NCBI RefSeq assembly: GCF_030540875.1
Contig: NZ_JAUOEM010000004.1
Span: forward strand, 321,533 to 385,532
Length of the DNA stretch: 64,000 nt
From: Flavivirga amylovorans
GTDB taxonomy: Bacteria; Bacteroidota; Bacteroidia; Flavobacteriales; Flavobacteriaceae
Reading direction: 5' to 3'
Positions 18,048 through 25,895 of the stretch are shown here, piece after piece. The notes beneath the pieces are model-generated. The model was not told where the DNA came from. It saw only the letters and a program-made list of their open reading frames with translations, and did no database searches. Made by a program: the position numbers and the translations under genes. Each line of letters opens with the position of its first letter. Position 1 is the first letter of the stretch.

Positions 18048-18848
18048 ATGAGTAATCAAAAGAAAACTCACGAACTCATTCGGCAAAATGAGCAAATCGT
18101 GAAAAAATCACAAAAGCATGATGCAAATTTACAAAAAAACACGACGCTTTACTTTCAAATAGGGTTAATTGTGTGCTTACTGGCAGCCTTTGGCTTGTTA
18201 GAGATGAAGTTTGAAACTACTATTCCCAAGGAGTATACGATTGTTGTTCCAGACGATCCAGTGACAATTTCAGTTGAGAAATTTAAAGTTTATGAAGAAC
18301 CAAAAGCCGAGGAGAAACCAAAACCTCAGAAAAAAAAAGTATTGTTAATTAGAGATCCTAAGATTGTTGATGATGATCATGTTATGAAAGAAGCATTGGG
18401 TATAGTCACACCAGAACAGAATACGAGCTCTGAAACACTGATCGATCCAAGCTCTATAAATCCTGGAGAAGAGCCAGTAGAACCAGAAGACGTTCCTTTT
18501 ATTTCGATAGAAACAGCACCTATTTATCCTGGTTGTGAAAAGGCAAAAAGCAATGAGGAAAGGAAAAAATGTATGTCTAAAAAAATAACAAAACTTGTTC
18601 AAAGAAAATTTAAAGGAAACGATATAGCATCAGACTATGGATTATCGGGGAAACAAAAAATTTACGTAAGGTTTAAAATTGATAAAACGGGGCATGTAAC
18701 AGATATACAAACCAGATCTCCACACCCAAAACTAGAACATGAAGCAGAACGTGTCATCAATATTATTCCGAAAATGACACCAGGTAAACAACGCGATAAA
18801 AATGTAGGAGTTATTTATACATTACCAATCATTTTTTATGCTGAATAA
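18048..18848 (+). CDS. Energy transducer TonB (second of two)
   Basis: A 266-residue paralog of the preceding gene. It has a longer cytoplasmic N-terminus (MSNQKKTHELIRQNEQ), a membrane helix at about 34-51, a Lys/Pro/Glu linker (EEPKAEEKPKPQKKK) in place of the poly-Pro acidic linker, and a C-terminal TonB domain with PIYPGCE, Cys163 and Cys175. The C-terminal domains of the two copies are clearly alike (SGLSGKQ/R, FKIDKTG, PHPxLExEA), while the linkers are unrelated, pointing to different periplasmic spans or partners. The ATG at 18048 was chosen; a start at 17994 would place the first codons in the T-tract of the terminator. It probably has its own promoter. Confidence 0.92.
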   Translation: MSNQKKTHELIRQNEQIVKKSQKHDANLQKNTTLYFQIGLIVCLLAAFGLLEMKFETTIPKEYTIVVPDDPVTISVEKFKVYEEPKAEEKPKPQKKKVLLIRDPKIVDDDHVMKEALGIVTPEQNTSSETLIDPSSINPGEEPVEPEDVPFISIETAPIYPGCEKAKSNEERKKCMSKKITKLVQRKFKGNDIASDYGLSGKQKIYVRFKIDKTGHVTDIQTRSPHPKLEHEAERVINIIPKMTPGKQRDKNVGVIYTLPIIFYAE

Positions 18849-19324
18849 TCAGTAAAACATTATAATTTTAAATTTTTAAAACCGTTATCATTTTATAGAA
18901 AAGAATTCCCCGAGGCTCTGCTTCGGGGTTTCCGTTGAAGTTGTCATTCCCGTGGAAACGGGAATCTAAATAACAGAATTTCGATTTTTTGACCCAAAGT
19001 TCAAAATGAAATGATCGAAATACGTCTATGGCTCTGCCTCGAAAATAGCTCGTTTCAAGAAATTCTTTATTCGATAGCGGTTTTTTTGACCTGAACTTGT
19101 TTCAGGTTCATTCTGGTTTACAGAAAGGAATATTCGTTTGTGTTTCTGTTTGTCAGTTAATTATTTGTCAAGTATTTGTTCTCGTTTCTAATAGAGAAAC
19201 GGTCTTAATGCCTTATTCGAACATTAATGATGTAAGTGTTTAGAAATAGATTAGAACTTTTTTGTTAATTAGCTCTAAAAAAATATAGTATCTTTCTGCA
19301 CAAAATAAATATTAGCCTATTTTC
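18849..19324. repeat. Intergenic gap with several hairpin repeats
   Basis: This 476-base gap contains no credible gene. Seen in it: a CCCCGAGGCTCTGCTTCGGGG hairpin at about 18908-18928, a probable terminator for tonB; a palindrome with ATTCCCGTGGAAACGGGAAT at 18946-18965; and CCTGAACTTGTTTCAGG at 19090-19106. All are of the short palindromic repeat kind found in other gaps of the window. A second GGCTCTGCCTCG motif lies near 19030. Confidence 0.7.
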
Positions 19325-21424
19325 ATGAAGAGATTCATTTTACTGTTTCTACTTTTAGTTCAATATAATAGTTATTCACAGGATACCTTTTTAGCTGAAA
19401 AGCCACCAGTTTTTCCAAATTGTGAAACTATTGCTATTGATTCTTTACAACAATGTTTTGATAGAAATGTATTCGAACATATCTATAAGAATTTTAAGAT
19501 ACCTCAGAGAGTACGAGACGAAGCATATAAAGGAGAAGTTGTAGTTCTTTTTGAAGTAGATACTACAGGACAATTTAGAGTCATTTATATTGATGCTATT
19601 TACAAAGAGTTAAAAGAAGAAACCATTCGAGTATTTTCAACCTTCCCAAAGATCGCACCAGCGACCTATAATAGTAGAAAAACATATAAGCAATATTCGC
19701 TGCCTATAAAAATCCCTTTAATTAATCAAGCAGTAAAAACGCAGGACTTGGCAAAAGAGAATAAGATGTCCAAGTTAGAACAGCAATCAAAAACAGAGTT
19801 TGATAATGTTAACGTCGATTTAAAAACTTTTGAAGATAAAGCACATAATAGTCAATTAAATATCCAATTTACACATAGTGACTATTCAAGATTCGATAGA
19901 AGTATGAATCTTGTAGGAACTAATAGCCATACAGCTTCAAAACCGTTTGTGTACGATGAAGTTTCTAAATACTACGATTTTAAGGCTGAAAAAGAAACAT
20001 TAAAAAGACAAACAGATACTTGGGCTGGCAAAAAACTTTGGAATGAACATTTAGTACAATTGCAAGGTAAAGACTATTGGTTTACAATCGATCCAATATT
20101 TGATTTACAAGTAGGAAAAGATACAGACGCTAATTTTAGTTCAACATACAATAATACAAGAGGTGTTTTAGTACAAGGAGGCTTAGGAAAAAAGTTTAAT
20201 TTCTATACTTCGGTATTCGAAAGTCAAGGAAGATTTGCTCAATATGTAAATGAATATGCAGAGAGTTTAAAAGCTTTTGGTCCAGATCCTGCAATTATTC
20301 CAGGGCGAGGTATTGCAAAAAGATTTAAAACAGATTCTTACGATTATCCAGTAGCAGAAGCTTATTTGTCATACGCTCCAGCTAAGTTTATAAATGTTCA
20401 ATTTGGACATGGTAAAAATTTTATTGGTGATGGGTATCGATCATTATTACTTAGTGATGTCGCAAGTCCGCACCCCTTTTTTAAAATAAACACGAAGTTT
20501 TGGAAAATAAAATATACCAATACTTGGACGTGGTTAAAAGATGTAAGACCAGAAGTTGTAGGTGATAAAGCATTTTTAACTAAATATATAGCAAACCATT
20601 ATTTAAGTTGGAATGTATCCAAACGATTAAATATTGGGTTATTCGAATCGGTACTTTGGACAAATTCTAACGACAGGGGCTTCGATATTAACTATCTAAA
20701 TCCTATTATCTTTTATAGAGCTATTGAGTTTGAGACAGGGCAAGGTGCTGGGAACGCGCTTCTTGGTGCATCGACCAAATACAAATGGAATGATAATGTA
20801 AATATATATGGTCAATTTATTTTAGATGAATTTTCTTTAGCAGATGTTAAAGCCGGTGAAAAAAGTTGGAAAAATAAATTTGGATACCAATTAGGTGTTA
20901 AATATTTTAATGCATTTAAAGTTGATAATTTATTATTGCAATTTGAATATAACAGAGTAAGGCCTTATACCTATTCACATAATACGATAGTACTTAACTA
21001 TGCGCACAATAACCAATCTATGGCGCACTTATGGGGTGCAAATTTCAGCGAAGCTATTTTAATTGCACGGTATCGTTACAAGCGTTTGTTTGCCGATGCA
21101 AAACTTATTTATGGCATACGTGGATTAGATTTTAACGATGGAACAGACAATTTTAGTTATGGAGGAGATATCTATAGAGATTATAATGATAGACCCTTTG
21201 ATACTGGTATTAAAGTGGGTCAAGGTATAAAAACCAAAACCATTAATGCTAATTTACAAGCAGGTTATCTTATTAATCCAGCATCTAACTTAAAGGTATT
21301 TGCAGACATTACTTTTAGAGATTTTAATCCAGAGGCAGAAACTACTACTACCTTTAAAAGCAATACCGTTTGGTTTAATTTTGGAGTTAGAACCGATCTA
21401 TTTAATTGGTATTTTGATTTTTAG
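19325..21424 (+). CDS. remB: RemB-like gliding motility outer-membrane protein with N-terminal TonB-C-like domain
   Basis: A 699-residue secreted protein. The signal peptide is about residues 1-19 (ending SYSQ). Residues 27-135 resemble the C-terminal domain of the two TonB proteins just upstream: PVFPNCE, two cysteines (Cys33 and Cys44) at nearly the same spacing, VLFEVDTTGQF and YSLPIKIPL. After a charged linker, residues 170-699 are rich in aromatic beta strands with FGHGKNFIGDGYRSLLLSD, ending in YFDF, as in outer-membrane barrels of the capsule-assembly Wzi/RemB type. RemB was identified in Flavobacterium johnsoniae as a protein needed for normal gliding on agar; its molecular job is unclear. 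The name rests on remembered family resemblance, so the symbol is tentative. Confidence 0.65.
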   Translation: MKRFILLFLLLVQYNSYSQDTFLAEKPPVFPNCETIAIDSLQQCFDRNVFEHIYKNFKIPQRVRDEAYKGEVVVLFEVDTTGQFRVIYIDAIYKELKEETIRVFSTFPKIAPATYNSRKTYKQYSLPIKIPLINQAVKTQDLAKENKMSKLEQQSKTEFDNVNVDLKTFEDKAHNSQLNIQFTHSDYSRFDRSMNLVGTNSHTASKPFVYDEVSKYYDFKAEKETLKRQTDTWAGKKLWNEHLVQLQGKDYWFTIDPIFDLQVGKDTDANFSSTYNNTRGVLVQGGLGKKFNFYTSVFESQGRFAQYVNEYAESLKAFGPDPAIIPGRGIAKRFKTDSYDYPVAEAYLSYAPAKFINVQFGHGKNFIGDGYRSLLLSDVASPHPFFKINTKFWKIKYTNTWTWLKDVRPEVVGDKAFLTKYIANHYLSWNVSKRLNIGLFESVLWTNSNDRGFDINYLNPIIFYRAIEFETGQGAGNALLGASTKYKWNDNVNIYGQFILDEFSLADVKAGEKSWKNKFGYQLGVKYFNAFKVDNLLLQFEYNRVRPYTYSHNTIVLNYAHNNQSMAHLWGANFSEAILIARYRYKRLFADAKLIYGIRGLDFNDGTDNFSYGGDIYRDYNDRPFDTGIKVGQGIKTKTINANLQAGYLINPASNLKVFADITFRDFNPEAETTTTFKSNTVWFNFGVRTDLFNWYFDF

Positions 21425-21678
21425 CATATTCCTGCGAAGGCAGGAATCTCAGGATAATAAGTTTTGAACCTGATTTTTTCTCTATTTGATTAGTGCTAAA
21501 TTTAATATTTTAACCTGAGTAAACTTTATTAAAAACATCTTATATAATCCAATGAAATACAGCTGTTTGTCATGACGGAGCTAAGTATGAGTGACGAGAC
21601 ATCTCATCATGATGAGATTCATCCTCGTTCCTCGTTGGAATGACATGGTTTCTCCCTTAAAACCTTTTAAGTATTTGA
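21425..21678. repeat. Repeat-rich gap before the gene remnant
   Basis: A palindromic element ATTCCTGCGAAGGCAGGAAT (about 21427-21447) follows the RemB-like stop. A second, larger element spans about 21566-21650, with outer ends TGTCATGACGGAG and TGGAATGACA and a perfect central palindrome ATCTCATCATGATGAGAT at 21601-21618. No gene is seen on either strand. Confidence 0.75.
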
Positions 21679-21819
21679 TTAATTTCCGCCGCTACCAATT
21701 AGCATGTATACATTATCGGTGAGTTTTATCGTTTCTATGGTAACATTGTCAAAATTACGCTGTGCATAATTAGGAAAACTAATTAAAAATACAATAACCG
21801 ATAATTTGAATAGTTTCAT
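21679..21819 (-). pseudogene. Truncated N-terminus of an MBL-fold metallo-hydrolase
   Basis: On the minus strand a 46-codon frame runs from ATG at 21819 to TAA at 21679. Residues 1-20 form a signal peptide (MKLFKLSVIVFLISFPNYAQ) and the rest, VTIETIKLTDNVYMLIGSGG, matches the opening of secreted metallo-beta-lactamase-fold hydrolases of Bacteroidetes and Proteobacteria. In those proteins the next residues lead to the first core strand and the HxHxDH metal site; here translation stops immediately after GGN. A palindromic repeat element lies about 30 bases beyond the break. I read this as a stub left by deletion of the rest of the gene. A short secreted peptide is possible but less likely. Confidence 0.7.
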
Positions 21820-21876
21820 GAAATTGAATTAAAATGAATTGTGTATAGTGATAAAGATATTAAAAATGCACTTAGC

Positions 21877-21908
21877 ATTGCTCAAAATGCTTTTATAGAG
21901 TATATTTG
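21877..21908 (+). promoter_or_regulatory. Promoter of the cyoE / oxidase cluster
   Basis: ATTG at 21877-21880 and TATATTTG at 21901-21908, separated by 20 bases, fit the Bacteroidetes promoter pattern closely. cyoE starts 36 bases downstream. Confidence 0.6.
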
Positions 21909-21943
21909 CACTCGCAATTAAAAGCCATAGAGCAGATATCATA

Positions 21944-22837
21944 TTGAGCAATTCAAAATCTTCATTAGCAACATCTTCTGTTATTTCAGATTTTAAAGAA
22001 ATCACTAAAATGCGTTTGGCATTAAGTGTGGTTTTTTCATCATTAGCAGGTTATTTATTGGGTGTTAATACCGTTGACTTTAAAACGCTAATACTTTTAG
22101 CTTTTGGAGGCTATTTTATGGTAGGTGCATCAAATGCTTTTAATCAAATTATTGAAAAGGATTTAGATGCTTTAATGAAGCGAACTGAGAATAGACCTAT
22201 TCCGGCGGGACGAATGTCTGTAACTACAGCATTTATCATTGCGTCTCTTTTTACGTTATTAGGTATTATTATTTTATACACCATTAACAAGCAAACGGCT
22301 ATGTTTGGTGCTATTTCAATATTTTTATATACCTGCGTATATACACCTCTAAAAACAAAAACACCATTGGCAGTTTTTGTAGGTGCTATTCCAGGAGCCA
22401 TCCCTTTTATGTTAGGATGGGTAGCAGCTACAGACGATTTTGGAATAGAACCGGGAACATTATTCGCCTTGCAATTTTTTTGGCAATTCCCTCACTTCTG
22501 GGCAATTGGCTGGTTTTTGTTTGATGATTACAAAAAAGGAGGTTTTTTTATGCTACCAACAGGAAAGCAAGATAAAGGAACAGCAGTACAAACTATAATG
22601 TATACCATTTGGACATTACTGGTATCTATTATACCGGTTTTTGGATTTACTGGAAAACTACAATTATCCATTGTTGCGGCAATATTGGTTTTTAGTTTAG
22701 GATTAGGTATGTTGTATTATGCAATTCGATTGTTTAAAGAAATGACCGAAAAAGCAGCAAAACAACTCATGCTAGCTAGTGTTTCCTATATTACCCTTGT
22801 ACAAATAGTGTATGTCATAGATAAATTTATAAGATAA
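21944..22837 (+). CDS. cyoE: Protoheme IX farnesyltransferase (haem O synthase)
   Basis: This integral membrane prenyltransferase adds a farnesyl group to haem B, giving haem O for haem-copper oxidases. The 297 residues carry about eight or nine membrane helices and the prenyl-diphosphate binding motif NAFNQIIEKDLDALMKRT followed by NRPIPAGR, plus the second polar motif VYTPLKTKTPLAV. The start is a TTG at 21944; the next in-frame ATG would remove about 22 residues including part of the first conserved EITKMRLAL segment. It is the first gene of the oxidase assembly cluster, two bases before the next gene. The function is secure. Confidence 0.95.
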   Translation: MSNSKSSLATSSVISDFKEITKMRLALSVVFSSLAGYLLGVNTVDFKTLILLAFGGYFMVGASNAFNQIIEKDLDALMKRTENRPIPAGRMSVTTAFIIASLFTLLGIIILYTINKQTAMFGAISIFLYTCVYTPLKTKTPLAVFVGAIPGAIPFMLGWVAATDDFGIEPGTLFALQFFWQFPHFWAIGWFLFDDYKKGGFFMLPTGKQDKGTAVQTIMYTIWTLLVSIIPVFGFTGKLQLSIVAAILVFSLGLGMLYYAIRLFKEMTEKAAKQLMLASVSYITLVQIVYVIDKFIR

Positions 22838-22839
22838 CC

Positions 22840-23421
22840 ATGGATTTAACTCAAGGAACACAAGAAGAGAAAAATAACAGAGCAAAAAAAATGATGCTTT
22901 GGTTTGGTATCATTTCGTTAATCATGTCTTTTATGGGGTGGACAAGTGCTTTCATTGTAAGTAGCTCCAGACCAGATTGGTTAAAAGATTTTGTATTACC
23001 TAATGCTTTTTTAATAAGTACTGTGGTAATCGTTATTAGTAGTATATCCTTCATTTTAGCTAAAAAAGCTTTGAAAATTGGAAATAGAGGGATGACAACA
23101 CTTTGGTTATTTGTAACACTTATTTTAGGTATTATTTTTATTTTTAATCAATTTTCAGGCTTTCAGCAAATAATAGATTTAGGTTATAATTTTACTGGAC
23201 CGACCAGTAACGTAACGATGTCTTACATTTATTTAATAGCTATAGTGCATATATTGCACGTGGTTGTTGGGTTAATTTGTTTGTTGGTCGTAATTTATAA
23301 TCATTTTAAACAAAAGTATGATGTAACGAAAATGCTTGGTTTGGAACTAGCAGCAAACTTTTGGCATTTTATAGATATACTATGGGTTTATCTCTTTTTG
23401 TTTTTATATTTCATTCGATGA
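22840..23421 (+). CDS. Haem-copper oxidase subunit III family protein (short form)
   Basis: A 193-residue protein with five predicted membrane helices (around 18-38, 52-70, 84-104, 122-146 and 170-192). It aligns with cytochrome c oxidase subunit III: helix III-like GNRGMTTLWLFVTLILG, IAIVHILHVVVGL with a conserved His, and the closing NFWHFIDILWVYLFLFLYFI. It starts two bases after cyoE and precedes a second, longer subunit III. Subunit III stabilises the oxidase core. Having two such genes in tandem is usual in Bacteroidetes oxidase clusters; which core each associates with cannot be read from sequence. Confidence 0.9.
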   Translation: MDLTQGTQEEKNNRAKKMMLWFGIISLIMSFMGWTSAFIVSSSRPDWLKDFVLPNAFLISTVVIVISSISFILAKKALKIGNRGMTTLWLFVTLILGIIFIFNQFSGFQQIIDLGYNFTGPTSNVTMSYIYLIAIVHILHVVVGLICLLVVIYNHFKQKYDVTKMLGLELAANFWHFIDILWVYLFLFLYFIR

Positions 23422-23558
23422 TTTTTATTGATTTCTAATGGTCTCATGTAACATCCAAAGTAGCTTTTTTTTGAAGTGTGTATAATTTAGTGTTGGATGT
23501 TTTATTAGATGAATAAATTGATTATTTTTGTGCAACTTTTAAAAAACAACCATTATAT

Positions 23559-24542
23559 ATGAGTACTACAGTTGTAAATACTGGAACAGAAGGTAAAACT
23601 TGGGGAGGCGCTACAAAGCCTCTAAACGCAAGTTATGGTAAAATGATGATGTGGTTTTTCATCGTTTCGGATGCTTTAACATTTTCAGGGTTCTTAGCAG
23701 CCTATGGATTTTCAAGATTTAAATTTATTGATTCATGGCCAATCGCCGATGAAGTGTTTACTCACTTTCCATTTTTACATGGTGTAAATGCACCTATGTA
23801 TTATGTGGCTTTTATGACGTTTGTTCTTATTATGTCATCAGTAACTATGGTGCTAGCTGTAGATGCAGGTCATCATTTAAATAAATCAAAAGTTACTATT
23901 TATATGTTTTTAACCATTATTGGTGGTGTTATATTTGTAGGCTCACAAGCTTGGGAATGGGGAACATTTATTAAAGGTGATTACGGAGCTGTACAAACTA
24001 AAGGAGGTAATATTTTACAGTTTGTAGATACAGAAGGACATCGTGTAGCGTTAAGAGATTTTGTTGTAGCTGATCCACATGCAGAAAGAACACAACACGA
24101 TCGTAAAGGTGGTTTGTGGTTTGTTTCAGAAGGAACATTACCAACATATACTGTTGAAGAAGTAGTACATGGCTTAGAAGCTCACAATAATGTTTTAGTT
24201 AGAACACAGATAATTAATGAAGCTGGTGAAAAAACTGTTTTATCTAGAGCTGAATCATTAAAACAAATAAAAGAAAACGGAAAAGTTGTTGTAGAAGGAG
24301 CTAATTTACATGTTAATGAATATGGTTCACCTCTATTTGCTGACTTCTTTTTCTTTATAACTGGTTTTCACGGTTTTCACGTATTTTCTGGAGTTATTAT
24401 AAATATCATTATTTTCTTTAATGTGATTTTAGGAACTTATGAGAGACGTAAAAACTACGAAATGGTTGAAAAAGTTGGGTTATACTGGCACTTTGTAGAT
24501 TTAGTTTGGGTATTTGTATTTACATTCTTCTACCTAGTTTAA
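23559..24542 (+). CDS. Cytochrome c oxidase subunit III with large loop insertion
   Basis: A 327-residue subunit III. The first half has helices with KMMMWFFIVSDALTFSGFLAAY and INGVxAPMYY-like features, while the C-terminus has FFFFITGFHGFHVFSGVI and GLYWHFVDLVWVFVFTFFYL, the classical helices carrying conserved His and Glu/Asp residues. Between about residues 145 and 258 lies a polar insertion (KTKGGNILQFVDTEGHRV through LHVNEYGSPLF) that ordinary subunit III lacks and that would sit outside the membrane. A -7-like TATTTTTG at 23523-23530 suggests its own promoter. It belongs with the subunit IV gene that follows. Confidence 0.92.
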   Translation: MSTTVVNTGTEGKTWGGATKPLNASYGKMMMWFFIVSDALTFSGFLAAYGFSRFKFIDSWPIADEVFTHFPFLHGVNAPMYYVAFMTFVLIMSSVTMVLAVDAGHHLNKSKVTIYMFLTIIGGVIFVGSQAWEWGTFIKGDYGAVQTKGGNILQFVDTEGHRVALRDFVVADPHAERTQHDRKGGLWFVSEGTLPTYTVEEVVHGLEAHNNVLVRTQIINEAGEKTVLSRAESLKQIKENGKVVVEGANLHVNEYGSPLFADFFFFITGFHGFHVFSGVIINIIIFFNVILGTYERRKNYEMVEKVGLYWHFVDLVWVFVFTFFYLV

Positions 24543-24599
24543 TTGAATTAAAATATAGTTTCATTTCCTTGACGAAGGAAATCTAAAAAGCATTTAAAA

Positions 24600-24980
24600 A
24601 TGGCACACGAACATAAATTAGAAATATTTAGAGGTTTAGTTAAGTTTAAATCAAATACTCAAAAAATTTGGGGTGTTTTAATTTTCTTAACGGTTGTAAC
24701 AATAGTGGAAGTTGTATTAGGTATTTTAAAACCAGAGTCTTTAATGGGGCAGGTTTTAGGAATGAAAGCACTTAACTGGATATTCATTATTTTAACGATT
24801 GTAAAAGCATATTATATTACTTGGGATTTCATGCACATGCGTGACGAAGTAAAAGCTTTAAGACGTATGGTGGTATGGACTGCAATATTCTTAATTCTAT
24901 ATTTAATATTTATTTTATTACAAGAAGGCGGTTACGTTTTCGATGTATATAAAGATGGATTTATAAAAAGAGATTTTTAA
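24600..24980 (+). CDS. Cytochrome c oxidase subunit IV family protein
   Basis: A 126-residue membrane protein with three helices (around 25-44, 55-76 and 92-111). It matches the prokaryotic cytochrome c oxidase subunit IV / CtaF-like family: KIWGVLIFLTVVTIVEV, IVKAYYITWDFMHMRDE and WTAIFLILYLIFILLQEG. The MHMRDE segment after helix II is characteristic. It lies 57 bases after subunit III; the gap holds a short hairpin (TTTCCTTGACGAAGGAAAT, 24564-24582). A strong terminator follows, closing this transcription unit. Confidence 0.9.
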   Translation: MAHEHKLEIFRGLVKFKSNTQKIWGVLIFLTVVTIVEVVLGILKPESLMGQVLGMKALNWIFIILTIVKAYYITWDFMHMRDEVKALRRMVVWTAIFLILYLIFILLQEGGYVFDVYKDGFIKRDF

Positions 24981-25033
24981 CTAAATTTGTTAGAGCCTTT
25001 ATTGAGCTAAAACAAAGTGTTAAATAGAGATAT

Positions 25034-25063
25034 AAAGACGGTTTTTAAACCGTCTTTTTTTAT
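25034..25063 (+). terminator. Terminator after the oxidase subunit IV gene
   Basis: A perfect 11-bp stem AAAGACGGTTT / AAACCGTCTTT is followed by a T run, 54 bases after the stop codon. Confidence 0.93.
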
Positions 25064-25104
25064 TTTTGCAAACATTATATTTTTTATAGAAACATTGTTA
25101 TTTG

Positions 25105-25818
25105 ATGGATTACAAGAAAGTAAGTCGGTATATCGTTTTAGGAGTTTTGTTTTTTCTTCCTGTAACGTTTTTGTTGTTTTTATACCCTGCAACCCATAAT
25201 TATACACCGCTAGATATCATTAATGAATCGGTTGTAGACTTACAACAATTTTCCTCAGACTCTGAAGAACAAATCCTTTTAAAAGATCATATTACAGTAT
25301 TAGGCTTTTTAGGTAATAATCCGTTAAATAAAGCAACCACTGCATCTAATTTAAAAGAATTGGTTTACGATAAGTTTAAAGGTTTTAAACGGTTTCAAAT
25401 AGTCATAGTGATGCCTAAAGGTACAGAAGATGCTGTAGATAAACTTAAAGCGGAAATTAGCTCGTATGAAGATTTAAGGTTTTGGCATTTTATTTTTGGT
25501 GAACCTAGTAATATCCAGAAGTTGTTTTTCAGTTTAAAAAGTAAAATGGATCTTTCTGAAAATTTAGATACAGATCATGTGTTTATAATAGATAAAGATT
25601 TAAACCAACGCGGACGTATTGATGACAGAACAGATAATGAACTTGAAAAGAATAAACCTGTTTATGGTTTAAATTCTTATGATTGTATTGAAGTTGCAGA
25701 AGTAAAGAATAAAATGAGTGAAGATATGCGCATTTTGTTTACTGAATATAGACAGAAAAGAAAAGGAGAATTTAACTCTGATACAAGGAGAGCGAGCGAT
25801 TTAAAAGCTGAAAAATAA
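25105..25818 (+). CDS. Membrane-anchored SCO-like protein lacking the copper ligands
   Basis: I do not recognise a named family, but the layout is informative. The 237-residue protein has one N-terminal helix (about residues 8-28) followed by a thioredoxin-like domain. It parallels the SCO protein encoded next: ITVLGFLGNNPLNK aligns with the SCO strand and copper site, and HVFIIDKDLNQRGRID aligns with FALIDKNGFIRSRKD. The two SCO cysteines and the metal-binding histidine are absent. I infer a non-metal-binding relative that may act as partner in oxidase assembly. The ATG at 25105 was chosen over a TTG one codon earlier. A -7-like TATTTTTG occurs at 25061-25068. Confidence 0.7.
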   Translation: MDYKKVSRYIVLGVLFFLPVTFLLFLYPATHNYTPLDIINESVVDLQQFSSDSEEQILLKDHITVLGFLGNNPLNKATTASNLKELVYDKFKGFKRFQIVIVMPKGTEDAVDKLKAEISSYEDLRFWHFIFGEPSNIQKLFFSLKSKMDLSENLDTDHVFIIDKDLNQRGRIDDRTDNELEKNKPVYGLNSYDCIEVAEVKNKMSEDMRILFTEYRQKRKGEFNSDTRRASDLKAEK

Positions 25819-25825
25819 AATATAA

Positions 25826-25880
25826 GTTCCTGTCCTTGAAGGAATAGTGAAATAAAAAGATTCCCTTTTTCAAGGGAATG
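25826..25880. repeat. Two short hairpins before the SCO gene
   Basis: TTCCTGTCCTTGAAGGAA (about 25827-25844) and ATTCCCTTTTTCAAGGGAAT (about 25860-25879) fill most of the gap between the two SCO-type genes. They resemble other small palindromic intergenic repeats of this window. Confidence 0.65.
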
Positions 25881-25895
25881 TAAAAGATTAATTAA

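Noticed and set aside
18849-19324. Possible small RNA gene in the gap
   Set aside because: Only repeat hairpins are seen; nothing resembles a known structured RNA, and the sequence shows no clear promoter-terminator pair.
25007-25207. Small frames on both strands around the terminator at 25034
   Set aside because: Both run through a strong terminator or the start of the SCO-like gene, and have no recognisable motif.
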